In this document: in pieces, positions 54,253-64,000 of the stretch
How positions within the stretch are numbered: position 1 is the first letter of the stretch
How the letters are laid out: the number at the start of each line of letters is the position of its first letter
Source of the DNA: Leptidea sinapis
Lineage: Eukaryota > Arthropoda > Insecta > Lepidoptera > Pieridae
NCBI RefSeq assembly: GCF_905404315.1
Contig: NC_066265.1
Coordinates: 275,501 to 339,500 of the forward strand
Direction: 5' to 3'
DNA length: 64,000 nt
Translations under genes and position numbers: made by a program
Notes under the pieces: generated by a model
Told to the model about the DNA's origin: nothing
Seen by the model: only the letters and a program-made list of their open reading frames with translations
The model's database searches: none

Positions 54253-57020
54253 TTACGTAAGCGGACGGGTTAAACCACATACGCTCCGTATAGCGTATTT
54301 TAACGCCCAAGGCCTTAAGCCTCAACTAGACTTGGTGAAGGAGTTCGCTCACGAACATCAATTAGACCTATTCTTAGTGCAAGAGACATTTCTAAAACCA
54401 CGTATACGCGATCCGCGTATCGCTAATTACAACTTAGTCAGAAATGATCGCACCAGCCGTATGGGCGGCACCCTCATTTATTTTAAAAGGTCTCTACACT
54501 GTATACCTGTAGATCCTCCGATCCTCACTAACATCGAGGCCTCTGCCATCCGAGTCAGTATGGCGAATCACCAGCCGATCACTGTTATTTCAGCTTATCT
54601 TCCGCCCAACAAAAAAGTATTATACACAGATATAGAAGCATTACTCGGCCACGGGGCCGCAGTCATGGTGGGCGGCGATCTTTACGCCAAACACTCCAGC
54701 TGGAACAGTAGAGCCACAAATAGAAACGGAATCTTATTAGATTCGCTTACAGACACGCTGAACTTTTCAGTAATAGCACTCGACGAACCAACACGTGATC
54801 CGGATAACGTCGCGCACCGACCCGACATACTAGACGTTGCGTTACTTAAGAACGTAACGCTCAATGTAAATTCAATCGAGGTTTTTCACGAATTAGAGTC
54901 AGACCACCGGCCCGTCGTCCTAAATCTAGGCCCACCGGTTAACTTTCAACCACCGACGAAAACAGTGATCGACTGGCAACGGCTGGAAAAGGATCTCGAG
55001 TCTATCAAGTCCGACGACCTTGACCTTATACCGGACGTCATCGACTCGGTCGACACGGCTCACAGTGCTATGTCTTATGTGACGTCACATATACAGAATA
55101 GGATCAAGGCCTGCTCCAGGCAGGTTCCGACGATGCAACCGCATCGCCTAAACCTGCCTCCAGAGGTCAGGAACTTACTCACACAGAAGCACAGAGCCAC
55201 TAGACTTTACGACAGGTATCCGTCGGTCGAGAATAGGCGCCACCTACGCTACCTACAGCGGGTGGTACGGGAACGTATCGCGGAACTCCGCGGCGAACGT
55301 TGGGACCGCTTGCTCGGCAACCTTCAGCCATCACATGTGGCTTTCTGGAAGCTGCCTCGCGCGTTCAAACAGGAGCCGCCCACTGTCATGCCTCCTTTGG
55401 ATAGACCGGGACTGCAGCCGGCGCTCGATGACGATGAGAAGGCTGAATGCCTCGCCGATAGTCTCGAGAGTCAGTGCTCTCCAAATGCAGCAGCCGACCT
55501 GACACACGTTGACGAAGTTGATCGTGAAGTTGAACGTCGCTCCGCTCTGAGCCCTTCAGGCGATGTAATAAAACCCACCTCTTACGAAGAGGTGAAGTCA
55601 ATCATTAAGGAGCTTCACTCCAAGAAGGCCCCGGGGCCCGACACTATAAACAATAGGGTTCTTAAAATCCTACCCTCGACTCTTATTACTTTATTGGTTA
55701 CCATTTTTAATATTCTATTGTCTAATAGCGCGTTCCCCGAACAATGGAAGGATTCCATTGTTATCGGTATCCCAAAACCCAATAAACCTAAAGCTAATCC
55801 GAGTAGCTATAGGCCTATTAGCTTAATTAACTCGATCGGGAAACTTTACGAAAGATTAATTCTCGCGCGTCTTAATCATTACATCGCGGAGCTCAACCTG
55901 ATACCCGACATACAGTTCGGATTCAGAACCGCTCACTCGTGTCCCCAGCAGGCTCACCGACTCACCGAGTACATTCTTGTACGGCGTCAATTTCACGCTA
56001 CCACGGCAGCCGTGTTTTTCGATGTCGCGAAGGCATTCGACAAGGTATGGCACAACGGCTTAGTATTCAAGCTGTATCAACTGGGAGTGCCAGACAGGCT
56101 CGTGCGCATCATACGAGCCTACCTTACTGATCGCTCCTTCCGATATCGAGTAGAGGGCACCCTATCCTCACCCAGACCCATCAGGTCTGGCGTGCCACAG
56201 GGTTCAGTCCTCTCTCCCACTCTTTTTCGCTCTTCACGAGCGACATTCCCAAGTTTCCGAGTGTCCACCTCGCTCAGTACGCTGACGATACGGCACTCTA
56301 CTTTGGCTCCGCTCTATTGAACCGCTCAACCTTGAGCAGGAATATTAAAGTACTTCAAGCCGCCGTCGATGAACTAGGCAACTGGTTCAGAAAATGGCGG
56401 ATTGAAGTGAACCCCACCAAGAGTGTAGCGGTACTCTTCGGTAACGCGAATAGCATCCGCGCTAAAAAACGACCGACCGACGTCATTAAATTGTATGAAA
56501 CACCCATACCGTGGGTGAAGGATTACAAATACTTGGGAGTCACGTTCAACAGCAATATGAACTTCAAGAAACATATTGATACGGTATGCCCGATAATAGA
56601 GCCCGATTTGTCCTCAGTCGCCTTTATCCACTTGTGTGTGGGCGAAGCAAACTTCCGCTCAAACACAAAGTGACGCTGTACAAAACCATCGTACGGCCCA
56701 TACTGTCATACGCAAGCGTTGTTTTCGCGCACACCCGACCGAGCTACTTACGTCGTTTGCAAGTAGTTCAAAATAAATTCACGCGCATGGCAACCGGAGC
56801 CCCGTGGTTCATCCGAAACGTTGACCTTCACCGCGACCTAGAGCTTCCGACGATAGCTCAACACTTTAAAGAGATCTCGCGACGCTTCTTTGACAAGGCG
56901 CCTAACCATCCCAACATCTTGGTTAGGAAGGCATGCGGGTACACCCCCCTTCACCATAGTCTCAACCCAATAAGACGTCCCAGACACGTAAACCGTTACG
57001 TTACCGTTAGACCCGGATGA
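54245..57020 (+). pseudogene. Jockey ORF2 (endonuclease and reverse transcriptase), disrupted
   Basis: The 54245-56320 part holds the AP-type endonuclease (AYFNAQGL, VQETFL, GGDLYAKHSSWNS, SDHRPV) and the start of the reverse transcriptase (SYRPISLINSIGKLYERL, FDVAKAFDKVWH, GVPQGSVLSPTLF). One missing T near 56227 shifts frame; the catalytic AQYADDTALY is then readable, and a second shift near 56586 precedes the C-terminal part (YKTIVRPILSYASVVF). The endonuclease GDFNAKH-type motif has Tyr for Asn, a likely catalytic loss. Confidence 0.88.
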
Positions 57021-57747
57021 CGACATCACCATCGCGAACGCGACACCCACACAAACACCGACACAGACACGCACACACCGCCTTCGCAGGCGTAGGCGCG
57101 GTCAACCACCGCAAACCACTGGCACTCGTCACTCTGACGATGGCCAGCGGCCCGCACCCTAGATACACCACACATTGTTTTGATACCCGACGAGACGTTA
57201 GTCCTCGTCCTGTAATCGTTTCACTACACTCACTCACACACGGACTGACTGACGGACTGACAGACACCACTTACACAACCACAAACACACTCCACAAACA
57301 GACACAAACACAAACATACATGCACACTAACATTAACACTACTTACACACATACAAACATACATACATACAATCATAAACACATACACACACACTTACAT
57401 ACATTACACTAAACATCACCACACTCGCCGGCGAGTGTGTTCTTCTCATCCTTTCATCTTCATTTCATCTTCATTTTCATTTTCATTCTCTCTCCTTCCC
57501 ACAAGCACACAGCCGGTCTGAGGTTCGAGTCTCCTTAGGAGACGCCCCGCGACTGTTGTTGCGTAGTCTTTGCGGCCTCCACGGCCCACGTCCTACTTGG
57601 CTGTGAAAGCCAGGGCTGCTAACAGCACAGAGGAGGTTTTAGTCGGTATGGGGCGTCCGCTTACGCGGACACTCGAGTCCGACATATTACGCCCCGTTCC
57701 GGGGCGTAAGTACGTAACAGTATTTCCTCCTCTCAAAAAAAAAAAAA

Positions 57748-57759
57748 GTATTGCTACAT
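57748..57759. repeat. target-site duplication of the Jockey element, right
   Basis: GTATTGCTACAT directly after the poly-A. Confidence 0.85.
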
Positions 57760-57767
57760 AGCTATGT

Positions 57768-58442
57768 AATAATAATAATATGTCATTTATTTCAGGCATT
57801 TTAAACCCATTACAGTAAATTGAATAAAATAGAATAAAATGTACTTAAAAATAAAATGGTATACATCACAGTACTTACTAATTAAATAACTTAAAACTAA
57901 AATTGCCCCAAAGGGGGGTTCGTACAAAAAGTAATGTACTGATAATATTATTTCCGGTTAATGTCACAATGCACTGAAAGCCAGTAATGGAGTATAGGAT
58001 TATCTGGGTGCTCAGAGCATACACTGAGAATTTCGTTTTCGGATTCGCGAATGCGAGACCAAAAAGCAGCAACTCGTGATCTTATCACTGCGAAATAATC
58101 GGGGACTCTTGCGGCGGCAAACATGTCCGACGCACTGCAATATTTGTGCAGTCTCATCAGAATACGGTATGCATTATTATACTGCACTCTGATGCTGCTT
58201 CGTGCAGGTCAAGCAGTTGACCCAAAGCTGACTCGTGTAGAAGCATTGACAATATGCTCTAAATAGTGTCAGCTTCGCCTCCGGACTGCACTGTGCAAAC
58301 CAGCAGCATATTGCATTGAACAGCCAGAGCCCTCCGCTCGCGTTCTATATCTTCGCTATCACCCAAATTCTCAGTTAGGATATGTCCCAAGTATCGGTCC
58401 ACTCTATCTATGGATACACCGTCTAAAAAGACCATCGGAATT
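57768..58442 (-). pseudogene. LINE-2 of this window, 3' part
   Basis: The minus strand encodes a LINE C-terminus: RYLGHILTENLGDSEDIERE, VQYNNAYRILMRLHKYC, RIRESENEILSVCSE. It ends in an (AAT)n run near 57768. It continues the element whose reverse transcriptase and endonuclease lie at 61103-63569, and the two parts are separated by the LINE at 58443-61102. Confidence 0.75.
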
Positions 58443-61102
58443 CATCTAGACCTTTCTTATTTATTTATAATAGACACACCAACAAGCTATTCTAAACTAA
58501 ACAAAAATTAGAAAAATATAAAACGAACATTATGAACAGAATAGCTTTCTTACAGGTATGTACTCTGTTGTATTATTAAAGATAGTGTTAGTACAAAAAA
58601 CGCAAAGTAATATAAAGATTAATAAATGTTAAAAATACAAATTATTTCTTATGATGAATATGAGTAAAACGAATAAACCATATATATAATTAAAAACTAT
58701 TGTAAATAACACTGTTGCAAAGTCTTTTAAATTGTAGCACCGACATCCCAAACATATCCATGTAGTCAAAATTACTATTAAGGAGCTCATTAAATGATCT
58801 CATAGAGCGCTGCAGTGGAGAGTGAAGACCAATATTAGTTCTCGGAATAGCAAGATGAAAGAATTCACGATTAATAAGCCTTGCACCGGGGCGGGGTATA
58901 TTGAAATCAATTTGTCGTAATATTTCTGGGGCACTAACAATACCATTACATAATTTAAATAAAAATAGCAAATCTTGAATACGACTACGATTTTCGAGAG
59001 ATTTAAATTTAAAAATATTTAGCCTCTGGCTGTATGGTAAACATGAACCGCTATGTTTTGTGTCTTTGTAAACCAGAAATCGAGTAAAAGACCGTTGTAT
59101 TTTTTCCAACCTATCAACATGAATTTTGTAAAAGGGGTCCCAAATCACACAAGCATATTCCAAATGCGACCGAACAAATGCATTGTATAAACACATGACA
59201 GAATTAATCTGTTTAAAATCTTTTGAAGTACGCTTAAAAAAACCCAATCATTTTCGTCGCCTTTCCCAGATGAAGTTCATCTATATGTGGTTTGAATGAA
59301 AGTCTAGTGTCAATTAAAATTCCTAGATCTCTGGCAGTATTTACTTCATTGATGGCAAGGTCATTAACAAAATATGTTGTGGATATTACATTTTTCTTCC
59401 GCGTGATTTTAATATGAACACATTTATGAGCGTTGAAGATCATTTTGTTACTTCTGGCCCAGTCACTAACAGCGTAAAGATCTTCTTGTAACAACGCTCC
59501 ATCATTATGCGACTTAATTAATCTGTACAACTTTAAATCATCAGCATACAGTAGCGCTTTGCTATGCTTCACAACCGATATTACGTCATTAATAAAAACG
59601 ACAAACAGCTAAGGCCCTAAGAGAGAACCTTGGGGAACGCCAGAAAATGTGGTGTAACACGTGGAGGTATAACCATTCGTGATGACTCTTTGAGACCTAC
59701 CACTTAGGTATGACTTAACCCAAGATAATAGGGGGTTAGAGATACCGTAGTTGAAAAGCTTAGTCAGGAGTAGGTTATGGTCGACTTTATCAAACGCACT
59801 ACTGAGATCCGTGTAAATGACATCCGTTTGAATACCACTGTCGACGCTTTCAGCTATAACAAAACTCATAAGATTTGTCACAATAACCTATTAACAAAAC
59901 TCATAAGATTTGTCACAGTAGATTTGCCACCAACAAAACCATGCTGAGTGTTAGAATTAAGTTCTTTAAAATGCCAAATCATAAATTTATGTAGAATTCT
60001 TTCAAAGACTTTCGGAAATATAGATAGTAGAGAAATGGGGCGATAATTAGAAACATCAGATTTATCTCCTTTCTTAAATATTGGTACGACATTAGCTAAT
60101 TTCCACCTAGTGGGAAAAGAAGATGTTAATAAGGAATGTGAAAATATAATTTTTAGTGGAAGGGCTAGTTGTTTTGCACATTTTTTTATGAATATTGGTG
60201 GGATACCGTCAGGGCCAGCCCCCTTTGAAGGATCGAGAGACAAAAGGGTTTTAATAATCACGTGTTCATTGATATATATATTACTCAAAGTGGAGTGCCC
60301 GTGAGCTGTATTTACACAATCATAAGAGACATTAATAGGGGTACCTTGATAAAGGGAGGAGAAATAACCAGCGAATAGGTTTACTATATCTTCACCTGTG
60401 TCAGCCGTCATATTATTGTAACTCATTTTGCTGGGAAGCGATGATGAAGAGCTCTTACGATTTTTGACAAATGACCAAAATCTACGAGGATTACCATGAA
60501 TACCACTCTCAATATCCCTAATGTATTGTTTCTAACAAGTAGGCATTAGCTTATCAACTCGGTCTTTAAGAATTTTGTATTCAAACAGATCTCTTGGATT
60601 TTTATATTTTTTAAATCGTTTTCTTAATTTTTCCTTTTCGTTTAACATACGAATAAGGGGCTTAGATAACCAGATGGGAAATTTATAATTCTTATGGATC
60701 GACTTAGGTACAGTCTTTTCTATAATATTCTGAATAGATTTGTAGAATTTATCCACCATCGTATTGGTATTATCATAATTCTCCAGGTCAGTTTGCCAGT
60801 CTACTTTGTGTAATTCAGTAATTACGTAATCATAGTCTGCCTTCCGGAAGCTATAGGTAGCGAAAGGAACTGCTTTTAGGTTCGAGTGGCAGACTATATC
60901 AAAATTTATAAGTAGAGGTGGGTGATGTATATCAATTTTTGATAAAGTTTCTTCTGGACAACTAACTTTACCCCCCTTAAAATTACAGAGAATTAGGTCA
61001 AGAATTCGATCGTTAAAGTTTTTAACGTGATTAATTTGCATTAGATTATTTTTTGATAAGAAGTCTACAAAACTGTAACCTATGTTGCTATCATAGTTAG
61101 AA
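58443..61102 (-). mobile_element. 5'-truncated LINE inserted into LINE-2
   Basis: The reading order on the minus strand is the end of the endonuclease (61080-60532, NFNDRILDLILC and HHPPLLI), reverse transcriptase (60426-59234) and C-terminal domain (59247-58690). The short sequence GGAATT lies at both borders (58437-58442 and 61103-61108) and may be the target duplication. The 5' truncation is usual for target-primed insertion. Confidence 0.78.
58690..61080 (-). pseudogene. LINE ORF2 (reverse transcriptase), broken
   Basis: Motifs in order: GAGPDGIPPIFIKKC, SNYRPISLLSIFPKVFERIL, YTDLSSAFDKVDHNLL, FSGVPQGSLLGP, LLYADDLKLY (catalytic YADD kept), then ARDLGILIDTRL and FVRSHLEYACVIWDPF. It is broken by a stop near 60531, a 35-bp tandem duplication (59858-59892 and 59893 onward) that shifts frame, and shifts near 59600 and 59240. 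It fits the CR1/Jockey group. Confidence 0.85.
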
Positions 61103-63569
61103 GGAATTAATTGCGGATATGTTTTGGAGTCGGCGCTTCTTAGCCGGAAACACCATCATTTGTGTTTTTTTTACATTATATTTGAGGTCATGCTGCCCTG
61201 CATATTTTTCACAGATAGCCAGCAGTTTCATAAGGCCTCTGATTGAAGGACTTAGAAGCACCATATCGTCAGCGTAGCTGAAGTTATTCACGCACGTTTT
61301 CCCTATGTGACAACCAACTCCGGCATTTCTAAGTTCCACAATCAGACCATTGACATAAAGGCTAAAGAGGTCCGGAGAGGTTAGCCCTCCTTGACGCACG
61401 CCGCACTCTAATCTAAAGTCATTAGAGATGGCGTCCCCATTCTACATAATTTGTTTGGTTTTCGTACCAGTATCTCAACAGATCTACAGTTTTTTGCGGT
61501 ACATTCGACAAGGTGTGTTTTTGCCATAGTAATTGATAGTTTACCAGATCAAAAGCTCGGCTCAGATCTAAGAAGCACGCGTATACAGCGGTGTCCCTAT
61601 GTGTGTAGTAGCTAAGTGTCGATTTGAGAGCAAATATAGCAGAATCCGTTGAGAGACCGGGACGAAAACCAAACTGCGCATCATCAATCTTTAAATTACG
61701 GTTTACATCCGGGTAAATTAATCTCTCCAGTATTTTACCTATAATTGTACCTAACGAAATTTCGTTAAGGCCAATTGGCCTATAGTTTTTGAGACTGGAG
61801 AGATCGCCAGTTTTTTTTTAGGGATAGGAACCACCACAGTTCTCAGTTTTTTGGCAAGTAACCTGTATTTATGCAAATGGTAAAGAGCTCCGCCAATTTA
61901 CTATAAATTTTATCACCTGCGTATAGAATATGTTCCAGGCTTGATCCATCAAAACCTGGAGCCTTTCCCCTTTTCATTTTAGTGGTAACACTGGCTATAT
62001 GGTCCGATGAATAACGAAGAGGTTTACATTCAGTACTACTATCATTACCATGCGATGTGGCATATTCTGCTTTACGAGTAGACAATGGGTCCACTTTGAA
62101 GTGGTGCGAAAATAAGTCGGCAATGAGTTTTGGTTCATGTTCTTTATCAACGCTCGCAGGTAAATTTGCTCTATAGTTCAGACGTTTCGTGGCCAAGTTT
62201 TTATCTGCCTGATGCGAGGCTAGAATATTTATCTTTATCTGGTCCTCGTTATTTTGGCACCTCTTAAATTTATTTTTAAAATTCTTACGACTGTCCGCCA
62301 TTTTATCGTTAATCGCACCAATTTGCGGTTTACCACTCCATAGCGAATATTTGAAATAATGACGAACGTGGTAGTTCCATCCCAAAACTTTCTTATGTCT
62401 TACGGGTGCATCGTGACACACACTCTTTTTGGCAGCGTCTTGTAAAACCTTAAAAATACTGTCATAATAGCGGTCTAATAAAAATAAATGGGCATTACAT
62501 AAAATAAAATTACTAAAATTACAATCTATACAGCTTAAAAAATGAATAGATAAATTAATATCACTCAGGTTATCACAACAATGGATATTATACCTATTGG
62601 TTTCGTTCATGTCTCTGTTACCCCAGTGAACTCCAGATAGTGTCTTATTTTCTATAGATAATGTTATTTTTTGAGGAAGTATATCCATTTCACACTTAAT
62701 TAGAAGGGGAAAATGGTCAGACCAGTACACTCCAAGATCCACAAAAATGGAAATTACTGTTTCACGCGCTGCAGCCGTATATCCATTTCACACTTAATTA
62801 GAAGGGGAAAATGGTCAGACCAGTACACTCCAAGATCCACAAAAACGGAAATTACTGTTTTACGCGCTGCAGCCGTCACCACGCAGTGATCTAGCCAACG
62901 CTTAGACCCGCTGCCATCATTAATATGTGTAAACGTGTCCGGAGCCAGAACCTCAGTGTCAACGCACACGAGTGAATAGTCTGTGCAGAAAGCAAGCAGC
63001 TCGTTACCGAATCTAGTACCACAATGTGCGTTGAAGTCACCCAGCACATAAATAGCTTCAATATCACTGTCACTGATCACGGCTTCAATCCTTCCCAAAC
63101 AAGCTATGAAGTCTGCCAGACAATCTTCATTACCATCATCAAATGGTAGATAGACAGTCACTACAAGGATATGGCGTCCGCCCAAATCAATTTGCACGGC
63201 CGCCAATCTGTCACTGGTACAGTCTATGATAGATACACTCGGAAACAGTGACTTACGCCACATCAGAGCAAGTCCCCCATACGGTCGGCCCTTAAGAATT
63301 CCTGTAGAGGTATCCACAGCTGATTTAGCAAAACAACTGAAGTGTTGACTGAGTCCGTTCACAAATCCTAAATCATGTGGGAGGAGCCAAGTCAGTATGT
63401 CAACGTTCTCTGATAGCTTCTTTATTTGTTCTGCAGATTTTTTTACAGAACGACAGTTAAACGTAGCTAATGTTATATTGGTTGCCTTACTATCCATATT
63501 ATTTGTGCAGAACAACGTCTCGTCAATATAATAATCATATTTACTTTCGAGCGCGTGAGTCAACGTCAC
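61103..63569 (-). pseudogene. LINE-2 endonuclease and reverse transcriptase part, broken
   Basis: 63569-62754 encodes an AP-type endonuclease (TLATFNCRSVKKS, YVLGDFNAHCGTRF, WSDHFPLLI). After a 98-bp tandem duplication (62681-62778 and 62779-62876) the reading continues through the linker and RGKAPGFDGSSLEHILY. With shifts it then gives YRPIGLNEIS, FGFRPGLSTDSAIFAL, CFLDLSRAFDLVN, RQGGLTSPDLFSLYVN and FSYADDMVLLSPSIRGL. The element is cut at 61103 by the LINE to its left, with its C-terminus at 57768-58442. Confidence 0.85.
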
Positions 63570-64000
63570 ATATCGTAATTGAAAAGTAAGCTCCGTATTG
63601 GCTGGAAACTAGCGATACCCACCCGTATTTGAGCCCAAGTAGTATGTCCGCTTACGTTTTCAGTATTGTAGCTATTATTCATTCTTGTCTCGGCCCCCGC
63701 GCCGAGCAGACTACTTCACGCGCCTGTGCTCACGCTCCGCTACGCCGCCACGCTACGCCCAGTGCTACGCTACGCAGCTCCGCTACGTGTGGTACGAGTA
63801 CGTATACTACGCCAAGTTCGACTGGTTACGTCGAATTCGTTCCGGCCCGCAGCTTGCTTACAGCAATTTTTGTTGTAGTAAGTGAGTTGCGTGCCATCGC
63901 GGTTGAGCTGAAGGATACCTAACGGTGACAACTAACTCAGCTAACGTTGACCCGGTGCGTTTCTCAGGCCTCCTGACCAGAGAGAAACCGGACGACCCGA
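63570..64000. other. GC-rich sequence upstream of LINE-2
   Basis: Possibly the 5' untranslated region of LINE-2, given its position. It contains a patch with many CTACGC/CTACG repeats (63735-63810). No gene called. Confidence 0.35.

Larger units (their letters stand above)
52038..57747 (+). mobile_element. near full-length Jockey-type LINE
   Basis: 5,710 bp with a 546-bp 5' untranslated region, two ORFs, a long 3' untranslated region with CA-rich simple sequence (57040-57410), and a 13-base poly-A end. The 12-bp target duplication is perfect. Both ORFs are present in full length but broken by at least three frameshifts and one nonsense codon, so the copy is dead. Confidence 0.88.

Noticed and set aside
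57017..57412. 131-codon open frame rich in Thr and His
   Set aside because: Low-complexity CA repeats in the Jockey 3' untranslated region.
63735..63810. CTACG-rich patch as a regulatory repeat array
   Set aside because: The copies are irregular and overlap the presumed LINE 5' region; not enough to claim a function.

Overview
The window looks like a piece of a moth or butterfly (Lepidoptera) chromosome. It is AT-rich, its 5S rRNA genes are of insect type, and it is full of repeats I recognise from that order: LINE 3' ends, a Lep1-like Helitron and a tRNA-type SINE fragment. Nothing was searched; every identification is from reading the sequence.

Backbone: one multi-exon protein-coding gene on the + strand runs from before base 1 to a stop at 49921-49923. 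I find nine exons (1075-1268, 4892-5639, 6647-6803, 9257-9463, 10445-10587, 16437-16521, 39866-40301, 48316-48465, 49396-49923). All have GT-AG borders and all eight junctions agree in phase, giving an open 881-codon 3' part. The first exon reads like the end of a protein-kinase C-lobe; the rest is mostly a low-complexity, charged tail. I cannot name the gene.

Inside its introns lie three clusters of 5S rRNA genes on the same strand as the gene: A (6 full copies, 3270-4406), B (8, 17176-18712) and C (25, 40447-47689), with 202- or 206-bp units. Solitary 5S pseudogenes and fragments lie near 6481, 10334 and 16639. Cluster C carries a 2,550-bp tandem duplication that includes a 1,045-bp non-5S block. 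Another intron holds a well-preserved U5 snRNA sequence (11050-11166).

The 23-kb intron (16522-39865) holds cluster B and then a complete Polinton/Maverick element (19409-32069, 12,661 bp). It has a perfect 6-bp target duplication, 1,146-bp terminal inverted repeats with one difference seen, and an intact gene set. These are the protease (one copy in each inverted repeat), major capsid, a pVI-like protein, penton/minor capsid, integrase with chromodomain, a conserved protein, a small basic protein, packaging ATPase, protein-primed DNA polymerase and an orphan protein. Virion-type genes are packed with overlapping stop/start codons. The polymerase, orphan and protease genes each appear to have a tiny first exon and a GT-AG intron. 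A pogo/Tigger transposon (32229-34313) sits 160 bp further on in the same old LINE relic. A Helitron, a BEL/Pao gag remnant and an unclassified 2.3-kb inverted-repeat element follow.

After the gene (50-64 kb) come nested retrotransposons: a 5.7-kb Jockey-type LINE with a 12-bp target duplication and both open reading frames broken, and a second LINE on the minus strand split by a third, 5'-truncated LINE.
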